This document shows, piece by piece, positions 22,900-33,670 of a DNA stretch of 64,000 bases. The position numbers and the translations under genes are program-made. Source of the stretch: Bactericera cockerelli (Eukaryota > Arthropoda > Insecta > Hemiptera > Triozidae); assembly GCA_024516035.1 (NCBI GenBank), contig CM044957.1, positions 3,693,017-3,757,016 on the forward strand, given 5' to 3'. Every line of letters starts with the position of its first letter. Position 1 is the stretch's first letter. The notes under the pieces are model-generated. The model was not told the DNA's origin. It ran no database searches and worked only from the letters and a program-made list of their open reading frames with translations.

Positions 22900-23310
22900 G
22901 TATGGTAATTCACAATACCAAATGAACACTGACTGCGAGGTATGTCAACAGAAGCATAGAGACACCTTCTCTAAAAGTAGTGAGGCATATCCTCATGAAA
23001 ATTCTGTTGACATACCTAATGGTTCATAATGTGACCAAGTGGCTGTTCGGATCTATCCGTACCCCCGAAAGTGTTTTCCTATGGAAAAATCCATTGGACC
23101 ACCAAGGGGGATAGCCACGGGAGAGAAAAAGATGGACTACACAAAGTCCATCATAAAATAACCTCCCCACATTATGAACCAAACAACTTCAGGAGACTTG
23201 ATCTTCGGATCCGCTCCTGAAGTTACAACACCAGGAGACTTGATCATATGATCCGCTCCTGGTGTAATACCCTTTGAAAGGTAATAATTACCTTCCAAAG
23301 GAGAGAAAGT
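22900..23310 (+). other. cluster of five potential RNA hairpins
   Basis: Inverted pairs: GAGGTATGTCAACAG with CTGTTGACATACCT; ATGGACTACACAAAGTCCAT; AACTTCAGGAGACTTGATC with GATCCGCTCCTGAAGTT; ACACCAGGAGACTTGATCA with GATCCGCTCCTGGTGT; CCTTTGAAAGGTAA with TTACCTTCCAAAGG. Confidence 0.7.
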
Positions 23311-23524
23311 GGAAATAATAATAATAATAATACATTAACATTAATAGTAATTTTAAATAAAAAATAAAATCTAGCTTACTAGACTTTTAACCTGGAACTT
23401 GGAGTTCAAGACCTCATTAAAGGGTAACCATCAATTTGATATTTTATTTAGTTTGGTTGTTAGGTGGTATTCTAATGACAAGAATTTGTCCTCCACAGTT
23501 AAAATAATTTAGACAAATCTTATT

Positions 23525-23840
23525 ACTATACTTACTATAGATAAGGATAACGTACCCGAAAAGTACCCAAAAAAATACCGGGTACAGTTACAAAAGTACC
23601 CGCACCGGGTACATAATAAAATTAGGTACCCGTACCCATACCGGGTACAAAATTTTGCTAGGTACCTGTACCCGTACCGGGTACAACACTGGCGACGGTA
23701 AACACACTGGATCCGCATACCGTACTGGGTACCGATTTTATGAAATACTCGGTATTACACACCGGGGCCGGGTACCATACCGCGTACCGGTTCCATGAAA
23801 TAATCAGTATTACAATAATACCCAAATACCCATCTCTAGA
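23525..23840. mobile_element. subterminal GGTACCC repeats, probable hAT end
   Basis: Many direct and inverted copies of GTACCCGTACCGGGTAC lead to a terminal ACCCATCTCTA (rc TAGAGATGGGT). A second such end lies at 24239-24317. hAT elements often carry such subterminal arrays and TAG-type termini, but no left end was found. Confidence 0.5.
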
Positions 23841-24651
23841 ACTGGGTACAGCAGAGAGAGGTACTTCATTATTCCGATATTATCTATGAATAATATTCAG
23901 GCTGTCGGTGTCCTAATATTTTTCTTTTTGTCTCGTAGAAACAAGTCTTCTATTTGAAACTTCTGTGTCAAACAATTGGACGGTTTAGGGAAATGTACAT
24001 TATTTAATTCAGGTTATAAAATAGGAGGTGGAGCTTTTAATCTATTGAAACACTTGAAACTAAAACACCCAACAAATTTTGTGAATAGAGATTCGTCTCC
24101 TGTAAACATTCTGAATGCAAAATTGTGAGATTTAGTTAGTGTACGGTGCTATTGTACTTGGTTCTTGAGTGATTACTCGAATCCACTATTCCATTTACAT
24201 CCGCTCGCAGAATCTCAAAAACTAAGTACAAAAGAACCTCGGTAAATACTCGGTACTTTTATGTAATCGATTACTGAAGTACCGGTTCTATGAAATACTC
24301 CGTATCACCCATCTCTAATTATTGCCAACAATACTGAACGGGGTACTTTTCTGTTAATGAATCTAGCAGTGATTTTCAAAATTTGAAAAGATCAACAAAA
24401 TTGCTGAGCGCTATCTAGTGCCACTCAATAAGGAATACACCTGTTATCTCAAGATTTCTCCTCTCTCCAGCAAGTACCGTGAAATATTCTTTCAGCATCA
24501 TTTTAAAGTTTTTTTTTCTATCATTTTTTTTTCTCCTTGAATTAAAAGATCAACATTCTTTAATTAAAAGTCTTTTTTCTTTTATCTGTTGATTGTTGAC
24601 CAGTTTTTATTTCACCTATCATATGAAAATCAATTAAATCAAAAAGTAGTG
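23841..24651. other. spacer including a second TAGAGATGGGT end
   Basis: 24239-24317 repeats the GGTACTTTTA...ACCGGTTC...CCCATCTCTA end. The remainder is AT-rich without features. Confidence 0.4.
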
Positions 24652-25270
24652 ATATCCCCCAAAAAACACTTCGTGTAAAAATAGTCGTCAAGTGTTGGAA
24701 TGATTAAAAAGAACTGATATCAAAAACGTCAATTTTCTATGTTTGAAGGAAATATTTTTCACGTAATAAGTCTTTTTATAATTCAACCAAAATTATAGCC
24801 TCACAACAACAATACACCTTTGAGCAAACTTCGATTTGGTATTTTGAGAATTTAACCAAAAAATAGCCACACAACAAAACAATGCTCTTGTAAGAACAAT
24901 CTTGCATAATTACAGAACCACGTCCTTGACTGCACACTGTTTTGTTCTGAAATTTATGTGAAGTACGTTGCTAACAAAACAGTGTGCAGTAGTCAAGGAC
25001 GTGGTTATGTAATTATGCAAGATTGTTCTTACAAGAGCATTGTTTTGTTGTGTGGCTATTTTTTGGTTAAATTCTCAAAATACCAAATCGAAGTTTGCTC
25101 AAAGGTGTATTGTTGTTGTGAGGCTATAATTTTGGTTGAATTATAAAAAGACTTATTACGTGAAAAATATTTCCTTCAAACATAGAAAATTGACGTTTTT
25201 GATATCAGTTCTTTTTAATCATTCCAACACTTGACGACTATTTTTACACGAAGTGTTTTTTGGGGGATAT
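24652..25270. mobile_element. 619-bp near-perfect palindrome (foldback MITE)
   Basis: The left arm 24652-24946 and right arm 24973-25270 are inverted copies over about 295 bp with very few mismatches, around a 26-bp loop. The ends read TATCCCCCAAAAAACACTTC and its complement; a TA dinucleotide sits at both ends, so TCCCCCAAAAAACACTTCG could be a Tc1/mariner-type TIR. No transposase is encoded. Confidence 0.85.
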
Positions 25271-26104
25271 ATTATTCTGTAAATACCTATTGTTAATTTT
25301 TTTTTTTATCTTTGTTAATAATTTATTGTTGTATGTATTGTATAAAAAATAAAGTGTAAATAAATAAATAAATAAATAAAATAAAGTGAAAGAAGAAGAA
25401 AGTTGAGTGGAAGAGCTCACATGTGAGAACCCTGCCACTTTAAAGAAAGCCAAAAAAAAAAGATCGCTCGAGAGGCTTTGGACCAGCGACACTGAAGAGA
25501 GCTTCTTCCTGTTTTAGTTCCAGGCGAGAGTAGAAATTCGCCTGCCCGCCGATCCCATCAGGCACAGGAAGTAGCAAGTTAACCTCTTCTTGGAATTTGA
25601 CAGGTCTCAACAATACACTTTACAGGGTGTCCATGGAGTCCCGGCCCACCACCCGAATCTCAAGAACGGAGGAAATTTTACGCGAAAATGCAGATTCCTT
25701 TATCTTTTGGGGGAATTAGGTTTTTGCAACAGACAAATTTGGTTCGTTAAGAAATTAAGGGTGTCTGTGTTTTTCTATACTGTCAGCAGTTCTTGTGATA
25801 GGGGGGTGGACTGGGACTTCAAAGGCACCCAGTATACAATTATACATATACATACGTACATATGTACGTACAAACAATAATTACACAATTAGCAGATACA
25901 TACAAAAAAAAACAGCTGAAATCTAGCGAACATTATTTTTATATCTATTTCTGACTTCATTTTCAACTCAAGAAGGAGCAGAAGTATTGCATTCCTGGTG
26001 AAGGCCACATTAGTTCAAATCAAAATAGCTGAAAGTTACTAAATCCAAGAAGTGTTGAGTATTTTAATCTTTATAATAAATTATTTTTTTAAATACTTAA
26101 AAAA
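25271..26104. other. spacer
   Basis: (AAAT)n at about 25360-25385. ACAGGGTGTCCATGGAGTCC near 25622 is a possible Tc1/mariner-type end without a partner. Alternating TACATACGTACATATGTACG at 25850-25880. Confidence 0.4.
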
Positions 26105-26355
26105 AGAGTAATTGAAAGAAATAGATCAGTGAGAAATGGAGAGAAAAAAAAGAATACACTCAGAGAGATATACAAGAAATCATTTAGAGAAAGAAAGGCA
26201 GGGGAAGAGAGGGAAAGAAAGAGATAGAAAAAAAGAGAAATACAGAAAGAGAGAAAGAGAGCGAGAGAGAGAGAGTGAGAAAGAGAGAGAAGAAGAGAAA
26301 GAAAGATAGAAAGAGAGAGAGAGAGAGCAAGTGAGAAGGAGAGAGAGAAGAAGAG

Positions 26356-26393
<38 letters not shown>

Positions 26394-26877
26394 AGAGAAA
26401 GAAAGAAAGAGAGAGAGGAGACAAAATAATAGAGTGATAATAGAGCAGGGTGAGGAGAGAGTGAGAGAAAGAGGAAGGGAAAGACAGAAAAAAGAGTGAG
26501 AGAGGAGGTAAGAGGAAGAGAGAAAGAAGAGGAGAGAGAATGAAAGAAACAAATCAGTAGAGACATAGAGAGAGAGAAAGAGTGAGAAAAGCAGGGGGAG
26601 AGAGAGAGAAAGAGTGAGAAAAGCAGGGGGAGAGAGAGAGAGAAAGAGTGATAAAAGCAGGGGAGAGAGATAGATAGATAGAGAGTGAGAGAGAGACAGA
26701 AACACAAGGAATCAGCATGAGAGATAATATGTCAAGAAAGAGGAGATTGATAGCTCTCCGGGGGATCCAGTGAGACAGCAATCAGGAGGAACTTAATGAT
26801 GAGCATGGCCAGGACAAGCTAGAGAGAGAGAGAGGGAGGGAGGGAGGGAGAGAGGGAAATAGAGAGGGAGAGAGAGT

Positions 26878-26921
<44 letters not shown>

Positions 26922-27075
26922 TAGAAAGGAGGGAGAGAGAGAAAAAAAGGAGAGAGAAAGAGAGGAAGAGAGAAAGAAAGAGAGAGAGAGAGGGAGGGAG
27001 AGAGAGAAAAAAGAGGAAAGAGGAGAGAGAGAAAGAAAGAAAGAGAGAGAGAGAGAAAAGGAGAAGGGGGGGATG
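26105..27075. repeat. (GA)n/(GAAA)n microsatellite region, about 1 kb
   Basis: Nearly continuous purine tract broken by a short complex insert (26700-26820). Ser/Leu/Phe-rich minus frames are artefacts. Confidence 0.95.
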
Positions 27076-27839
27076 ACCCCCTTCAAGGACAAGGTGAGAG
27101 TATCCTGTTGGAACTAGTGGGGATAAGGATGAGAACATAATATACTATTGTAGATGATAACACATACATAGGAATTCTGTGAGGTGACAGCATATAAATA
27201 CCTTAAGAATCTATCATGAATCAAGCGCAGTCGAACTGGATATAAAAGAAAACTTAAAAAAAAAAACCTCTTTACAAGGCAGGTCCCCTGACTTATTAAA
27301 GGAAAACGTTATAACGGTTGTCCTATAAGTAACATCTACCTAACAAATTATCATCTCCATACATATCATTATTAGATTATAACATATGTATGTATATGCA
27401 ATATAACATCTGTACGTATGTACGTATGCAATATAACATATGTATGTATGTAGGTATGTACGTATGCAATATGCACAACACATTAAATACGTATACATCC
27501 ACTATATGGAAATTGATTACTAGAGCAACAGTATAATTATGCATCAAGTCAACCTTGACCCAATTACTAGACGGAGAAGAAATTCTGATCCATACATCAG
27601 CACATGAACCAATATCAGCAGAATTCAGCACATCGGAGAATCAGCATAAAATAATGATAAGGAACTCTTTGAGAAACTGTAAAGTAAACTAGCTGTAACC
27701 CGGCACTACGTCACCATAAAGGTTTTTGACCGTGGCTGGCGTTCGAATTGGACTTTTTAAACATCCCTTCTTAGAAAGGACCAAAATACCACAGAAACTC
27801 TGTGCCAAATTCTGAGTCATTAATTACAGCTGATTCTGA
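27076..27839. other. spacer with TACGTATG repeats
   Basis: 27370-27480 has repeated GCAATATAACATATGTATGT-type units. No gene. Confidence 0.4.
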
Positions 27840-28165
27840 GTTCTGTCGATTATAAAGTTAAAGATATAGAGCTAATTATTTGTGTTATTATGTCACAATT
27901 TTTAGTGGGTAGCATCGACATTACGAGAACTAATCCTAATACATCACCAAACAAACATCATATTCCGATATCTATCTATAATGATATCCGATATAATGCC
28001 GCCACTGGGGTCGTTGCCCACTCTACAACTACCCCAAGTGTCCTCACGAGGCTAGGGTAGGCCCCGACATCCAAAGTATAGAGCTGAAAAAATTCCGACG
28101 CCGCGCCGCCGGGATTCGAACCCGGGTCACCTGGAGTGCAACTAGGCCAAGTGACTACTTCTTCT
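27840..28165 (-). repeat. tRNA-headed SINE, family S6
   Basis: Minus-strand B box GGTTCGAATCCCGG, GTCGGGGCCTACCCTAGCCT and GTAGAGTGGGCAACGACCCC; matches the plus copy at 38888. Confidence 0.8.
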
Positions 28166-28295
28166 TTGATTATGGATGATTTAATGTAAATATGAACTAA
28201 TGAATTGATGTAAATGTACATATTTAGATAGCATAGTTGATAATGAACAGATTTATTCATGGACTTAACAAACAATATACAATCAAATGGCTAAA

Positions 28296-28388
28296 AGGAT
28301 CACTCGCTTTAACAAATCTTCGCTGAATCCGGGACTTGAACCACCGACCTCTAGGTTACAAGTCCGTGGCCTTATCATTCAAGCTCCT
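28296..28388 (-). repeat. SINE S5, head half
   Basis: Contains GGTTCAAGTCCCGGATTCAG and the GCGAAGATTTGTTAAAGCGA body start. Confidence 0.75.
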
Positions 28389-28669
28389 GTCCAATCTACC
28401 TTACGTCTTAATCAGCGGTATTTTTGCCTCTAGCATACTCTTCCACCCAGCCAGGGGATCTCTACATACAATGGGGCATTGTGGCGGACCTCCCATTAGT
28501 CAAGGCTAGACGTCTCTACTCTCTATCAATAATGAGGGCAGAAATTGTACAGGGTGGCATAAAATGATTCTTGCGTGAATCACAAAAAATGAAAGAGTCC
28601 ATATTATGAACATGAAACAAAACAAATTTGTCCTATCAGTCCTCATTTCCAGAGTTTAACGTTTTCCCG

Positions 28670-28895
28670 ACAGCGCTGATGGCACATTGAATACACCAGT
28701 TCTGTCACTGAAGTTATGCAATGTCCAGCGAGGTAAGGACTTGGATGGGTGACCATTCAAATCCGAACCCTCGTGATGCTGCCCTGGCCCCCCTTAGGCT
28801 GGGTGAGGTTTATTTGAGTAGCTGGTTTGTGATGTCCAGCGAATGGAGGGTAAAACCACTGACGTGATATGACCATGCAGTTGAGTTGAAAGTGA
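28670..28895 (+). repeat. 5S rRNA-derived SINE with best 5S head
   Basis: The head (about 28670-28754) matches eukaryotic 5S rRNA in order: CATTGAATACACCAGTTCT, CACTGAAGTTATGCAATGTC (box A region) and GGACTTGGATGGGTGACC (box C, essentially intact). The shared core follows (CTTAGGCTGGGTGAGGTTTA, CCAGCGAATGGAGGGTAAAA), then the tail GATATGACCATGCAGTTGA. The 5S part is followed by non-5S sequence, so it is a SINE (SINE3-type organisation) and not a 5S gene. Confidence 0.85.
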
Positions 28896-28904
28896 CCATG
28901 TTGC

Positions 28905-29065
28905 TTCAAGGGTTGGGTGGAAGAGATTGCCATAGGCAATAACCCCGCCTTCTAGTTAGGACATCTGCATATATTTTAACATTCTATCTTGTTTATATTG
29001 TCAATTTTGTACTTCAATTTTTACCATTTTTTGTTTTTAGATACCTTTTAATAAAGAATTTAATA
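28905..29065 (+). repeat. jockey-like LINE 3' tail fused to the 5S SINE
   Basis: GGGTTGGGTGGAAGAGATTG, the hairpin ATTGCCATAGGCAAT, CCCCGCC, an AT-rich spacer and TTAATAAAGAATTTAAT. It starts directly after the SINE tail. Confidence 0.7.
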
Positions 29066-29394
29066 TTGAATATGTTTCACAACTTAGGTGTAGCTTTATT
29101 TATTAACAAATACAGATATATAAAAAATAAGTAATTTAATAGTAATAATAAGAATAATAGATTCCCGCTACAAGTTGGGAGTTGTGCAGTTACACCCTGT
29201 AAATCGACTGGTTCTGTGCGAGGCTATGCATAGGACGATTATCCAATGATTTACTGCACTCGGTAGAGACAGTTTAGTGGCTGTAAACCTTCTAGTTAGC
29301 TATGAGTTGGTAGGATTGAATCAGAGCGCAGAAATTTGGCAATGAATTTTCTAGATACAGGAAACAGACCAATTGTTTGATGGCAAAAATTCTC
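29066..29394. other. spacer
   Basis: No repeat or gene recognised. Confidence 0.35.
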
Positions 29395-29505
29395 GAATCA
29401 TTTTACTTCCGATAAATTTCTAACATTAGAGATCGGAAGGAGGTGATGTTGTGTTCGTTTTTTGCAACAAAAAAAAATGATAATATTTCTTAGCTCCGAT
29501 TTAAA
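29395..29505. repeat. palindromic ATTTCTAACATTAGA repeat
   Basis: Inverted orientation relative to 9690. It shares the TTACTTCCGATAAATTTC and TTGTGTTCGTTTTTTG blocks. Confidence 0.65.
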
Positions 29506-29509
29506 AAAA

Positions 29510-29700
29510 AGCATTCCCGTGAACATTCCCCTTGGTGGTCCCATCATTAATCTGATGGAAAACACTTGTGGGTTTTGGAATGGTTCCAAACGGCCAAGTT
29601 TTCACATTGTGAACTGAGCTCACAAGAATTGTCTCCGTGTGACTTTCCACCTGTGAGGGCTGATTGTAGATGTTTCCATGATCGGCCACCCATACGCCAT
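29510..29700 (-). repeat. partial copy of the LINE 3' region of 22.9-23.1 kb
   Basis: On the minus strand it reads GTTCACAATGTGAAAACTTG, then AGTGTTTTCCATC, then GGGACCACCAAGGGGAA, in the order found at about 23025-23110. Confidence 0.6.
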
Positions 29701-29944
29701 TTCTAATTACTATTATGAGGCATTACCATACAACGTTTCGGGCCGCAACTATAGTCGCCACAACTAAATTGAGACGCAATTTAGCACAAAACACGTGTGT
29801 AACATTTACTTTTTGTGATGTAAACCCAACTTGTGCTATACACGAAGCTCAATGGCTGAGTCATTATAACTGAGGATGATATCTATTTCTAGATGAGGAA
29901 AAGTGGATGTCAAACTGTTTATTCAAGCGTATCGAATATCACCC

Positions 29945-30040
29945 TTTGCTTCGGAAAATGTCTGATATTAGATTTTACACATATATTACTTCTGAGAAAT
30001 TTCTAATATTAGAAATCGGAGGTATTGTGTTTTTCTTTCA
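29945..30040. repeat. ATTTCTAATATTAGAAAT palindromic repeat
   Basis: Intact palindrome with TTACTTCTGAGAAATTTC and GGAGGTATTGTG flanks. Confidence 0.65.
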
Positions 30041-30117
30041 TGCTCTGATTTCTACATCAATCCCTCCTATTCCAAAATCCCAGTCAATCTTGGTTTGACG
30101 ATATCTTTGAAACGGTA

Positions 30118-30195
30118 AAGAACGGTTCTCATTGGATCAACGAAGTTAAGTTAAGTCCAGCGAGGTTAAGTCAAGTCCAGAAAAATATCAGCCTA
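30118..30195 (+). repeat. 5S-type SINE head fragment
   Basis: CGGTTCTCATTGGATCAACG followed by AAGTTAAGTTAAGTCCAGCG and a second AGCGAGGTTAAG-like piece. Confidence 0.65.
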
Positions 30196-30246
30196 ACTTG
30201 AGAGATATCGGTAGGAATAATAAATACAATTCAAAAAATCAAATGC

Positions 30247-30465
30247 TCCCTGCCAGAGTCGATGGCGCATTGAATGGATCGGTTCTTGTAGGATCACCGA
30301 AGTTAAGTAACGTCCAGCGAGGTGAAGATTTCGTGGTGCTGACATTCCTGCCCAACCCAAGCTGAATGAATTTAATGTAGGTAGCAAGTTTGTTTGTTTC
30401 CTGCGAATGGAGGGTAACTCACCCCCGTCCAAGCAGTTGAAAGAGACAATAAACCCAAAAAAAAA
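30247..30465 (+). repeat. 5S rRNA-derived SINE
   Basis: Head: CGCATTGAATGGATCGGTTC and GATCACCGAAGTTAAGTAAC. Core: CCAACCCAAGCTGAATGAAT and CTGCGAATGGAGGGTAACTC. The GATATGACC segment of the tail is missing. Confidence 0.85.
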
Positions 30466-30496
30466 GTATCTGATATCAGCCATGTGCCTGCATGTT

Positions 30497-30710
30497 ACCA
30501 TTCAACTGCATGGTCATATCACGACGGGGGTGTTACCCTCCTAGCAGGAAATCCACAAATCTGTTTCCCACAATAATCTCACCCAGCCTAGGTTGGGCCG
30601 GAATGCCATCACGAAGTCTTCACCTCGCTGGACGTTACTTAACTTTGTTGATCCTTCGAGAACGGGTCCGTTCAACGCGCCACCGACGCTGGCAGAGAGC
30701 ATTTGATTTT
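30497..30710 (-). repeat. 5S rRNA-derived SINE, inverted partner
   Basis: Minus-strand copy with head CGCGTTGAACGGACCCGTTC, box-A-like AAGTTAAGTAACGTCCAGCG, core GGCCCAACCTAGGCTGGGTG and tail CGTCGTGATATGACCATGCA. It faces the previous copy across about 30 bp. Confidence 0.85.
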
Positions 30711-31059
30711 TTTAATTGTTTTATTTCTATCAATATCTCTCAAACGAAGATACACGAAGGGGTATTTTTCTTTTGGATAATTTTTTTTTTCCAGGTTCGT
30801 TATTTCCAAATATTTCCAGTTTAGCAACCCCACTATTCGTAAAAGAAAAATGCGTTTCGGTACTTTTGAAGATAAACAATGGACTTAACCTATAAAGGAA
30901 CTGGAAGCAAGAATTTTCTAAATCCATTTTGATTAACCAAACTGGAAGAAAATTTTTCCTCTTCCAAAAGAAAAATGTCTATCTCCCGGGTCGTTTATTT
31001 TATTTTCCCCATTAATCCATTTTGGTTAGAAAGAAAAATACAGCTTAAGATTTTCCTGG

Positions 31060-31130
31060 TCGTTGTACGTTACTTAACCTCGCTGGACGCTACTTAACTT
31101 CGTTGATCCTACGAGAACCGTTCTTTAACT
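31060..31130 (-). repeat. 5S-type SINE head fragment
   Basis: Minus strand CGGTTCTCGTAGGATCAACG and AAGTTAAGTAGCGTCCAGCG, then a repeat of the box A segment. Confidence 0.7.
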
Positions 31131-31212
31131 CGGGTCTATGCCGATTATGTATCATTCGATAGGCTCCGCACTACGGACCCAGGCTAGGGTCCGTTGTCAT
31201 CTCCATTGCATT

Positions 31213-31300
31213 CAAGTCATGTCCCATGATGATGACCCTTAGTCATGTCCCATGATGATGACCCTTAGTCATGTCCCATGATGATGACCCTTAGTCCAGA
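31213..31300. repeat. 26-bp triplicate
   Basis: AGTCATGTCCCATGATGATG plus ACCCTT, three copies. Confidence 0.85.
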
Positions 31301-31674
31301 CAGTGATGCGGGTAGAGGCACATATCCTGCGTGCCGTCCCACCCACCTTGTTCTAGAAAACCATTTAGGACCTCTGCTTCAAATATAATAATAATAACTA
31401 TATGATGATATAACCATGCAGAGTGATATTAGGTACTATTAATGATGATGATGATAACTGGGTACTAATAGGTACTGTTGGTGATGATCATGATGATGAT
31501 AATAATGATGACTCACTCCTCTAACCACGTGATCTATTGGTCCTACACCTGACCGGAATCAGAATGACAGGGAGCGACCACACGGACGAAAATTAAATGG
31601 ATGACCAATTGACCACCAACAGACGAAATCGACAGGACATAATATATCATACAGGGCGACTGTAGGTTGCACGT
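31301..31674. other. spacer
   Basis: (GAT)n-rich at 31430-31510. No gene recognised. Confidence 0.4.
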
Positions 31675-31956
31675 TAGAATAATAACACTCTTAAGTGGAA
31701 AGTAACCACCAGGCGAGGTTATAATACTTTCAAAGCATTTTCTACCACCTAACCATACAATACTCTGTTTATCCTGTAAGAATGAGACTTAAAAGAGTTC
31801 CTTTACACCAAACCCTGAGAGTCTTATTATCATGTGGTCACAAACTTAAATTAATGAGGAAAAATAATTGTATACTGGGTGGGATTCGAACTAACAGATC
31901 CCAACGCTACCTGGGTTACCAGACTAGAGCGTTAACCACTTGACTACCATTGCACT
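31675..31956 (-). repeat. SINE S1 with internal insertion
   Basis: Minus-strand S1 whose body is interrupted at about 31760-31815 by roughly 55 bp containing an AAGAGTTCCTTT block. Confidence 0.75.
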
Positions 31957-32059
31957 AGTAGGATGAAATTTGGAATAAGTTAATGAACAGTGGGGACACT
32001 ACTACTCAAATGGGCAAGAAATACTCTGAAGCTTTTTGAGAAGGCAAGTCGATGGTCTG

Positions 32060-32320
32060 TTGTCCCATATTGAATGTTAAATTATAGTCCCACATTGAAT
32101 ATTGAACACGGGTGTTAAATTGTCCCACATGGAATGTTGAACACGGGTAGCCCATTGTCCCATGTTGAATGTTGAACACGGGTGGTAAATTGTCCCATAT
32201 TGAATGTTGAACACGGGTGGCCCATTGTCCCATATTGAATGTTGAACACGGGTGGCCATTGTCCCATATTGAATATGTTGAACACGGGTGGCCCATTGTC
32301 CCACATTGAATGTTAAATCT
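32060..32320. repeat. 35-39 bp tandem repeat
   Basis: Unit TTGTCCCATATTGAATGTTG plus AACACGGGTGGCCCA, about seven copies with length variants. Confidence 0.9.
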
Positions 32321-32334
32321 CAGTGGACACTATT

Positions 32335-32535
32335 CCTTAACTTTCACCTTGATAACAACTGTAGAGGTCATATCCAAGCCGGGCTTTGTAGCTAGCTGTA
32401 TATTACTTCTGTGGCGTACCGGAGCTGTGGCCAGCCTTCGTGACGGAAAATGTTATTTTTAAATACCTATCGGTCAGCTGATAAAATGTAAGAGTCGGCT
32501 TTGATTTACTAATCCTGTTTCATAATACGTCCTTT
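32335..32535. mobile_element. Harbinger-type MITE, right part
   Basis: It shares the internal blocks AGCCGGGCTTTGTAGC and GGCCAGCCTTCGTGACGGAA (rc) with 50144-50492 and ends ATCCTGTTTCATAATACG. The left TIR is missing. Confidence 0.65.
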
Positions 32536-33206
32536 AAAAGGAAGACTCCAATGTCGACAAGCCCCCGACGAATGTTAGGCAACGTCGGATATGGAGAGGA
32601 CATGGATGATTGACATCGAATACCCGACGGCATTCGATGTCAGCCATTCACCTCATTTAGGAGAGGTGATGGCTACAACGACGGCTTTCCATTGGATGTA
32701 CGATGACGCGTAAAAAACATCCTAATGCCCGTGTTTATACCCGCCAGAATTTTGCTCAAAAGTTAAATAACTTTGTCAATACTAAACAAACATTCACAGC
32801 GGTGTAATACACGACATCAATTCGACCATAAAACACTGAAATGACCAACGCAAAGCAGAGTCCCCACACCTAGCAATGTCCCTATGACGTCAGCAACAGG
32901 GATGAAGGCGAAGGAATGTTGACCTTTGTTTGAACTGTTCCTGAAACGATAAAGGGACAAATTAAATGAACTTTTTACAAGATTTATTTATCTGCCTCTG
33001 GTGCGAGCTTTTATTGTGTGCTTACAGACTCATAAAACTTCATTCCACCAGGAGCTGCGGTGGAGAGAACGCCAACCATCTCCTCTCCCTCATTGGCGGA
33101 AACACAAGTTTATGTTCCGAAGAGCCGGAGTGTTCATAGATTAAAAGCATAAAACATTTTCAGCGTTTCCGATTTTGTAGAGAAACTCTATCTGAGATCT
33201 TCTTTT
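32536..33206. other. low-repeat stretch
   Basis: At 32610-32645 there is a hairpin, TGACATCGAAT with ATTCGATGTCA. Otherwise it is mixed composition with no repeat family identified and no exon I can defend. Confidence 0.35.
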
Positions 33207-33421
33207 ATAATAATACTCTTTAGTGGAACGTAACCACTAGGCGAGGTTAATGCTCAAAGCATTTTCTACCACCTAACCGTCAGAGTCTCATTATTATGTG
33301 GTCACAAGGTCAAATTAATGAGGAATTTCGTGTACTGGGTGCACCCAGTGATTCGAACCAACGGATCCCTACGCTACCTGGAATACCAGGCTAGCGCGTT
33401 AACCACTTGACTACCAGTGCA
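33207..33421 (-). repeat. SINE S1
   Basis: Complete minus-strand copy. The B box region is duplicated as CACTGGGTGCACCCAGT, an inverted 7-mer. Confidence 0.8.
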
Positions 33422-33484
33422 CGGTCTTTTGTGCGGGGAATGGAGGGGCTTTAAATTACTTGGCTCATTTGAGAATTCGCCGAG

Positions 33485-33670
33485 GGAAGATGGAATCATA
33501 GAGATTGCTAGAGGCAATAACCCTGCTCTGTAGTTAGGACATCTGTATATACTTTTTATTTTATCAATAGAGTTTGTCTTTTTCTTGTATATATTGTTCT
33601 CAATTTTGTATTTAATTTTTTATCATTAATTGTTTGTACATACCTACATCCTAATAAATAGATAATTTAA
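33485..33670 (+). repeat. jockey-like LINE 3' tail
   Basis: AGAGATTGCTAGAGGCAATA, an AT-rich spacer and CCTAATAAATAG, then (AAT)n. It is preceded by GCGGGGAATGGAGGGG, a trace of the SINE core. Confidence 0.7.

Larger units (their letters stand above)
22140..23335 (+). mobile_element. LINE fragment with structured 3' region
   Basis: It starts with AGCGGGCTGTCGCCCGCTTT-type hairpin sequence (22265-22290), carries a C-terminal LINE coding remnant (22352-22681), two AATAAA signals (about 22762-22790), and a hairpin-rich region ending in (AAT)n at about 23315-23335. A partial inverted copy of the 3' region lies at 29510-29700. Confidence 0.65.

Noticed and set aside
26089..27138. Leu/Ser/Phe-rich minus-strand frames that look like membrane proteins
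   Set aside because: Translations of (GA)n microsatellite.
28670..28760. Functional 5S rRNA gene
   Set aside because: Deletions within the 5S part and fusion to a repeated SINE core; no terminator-like T run where 5S should end.
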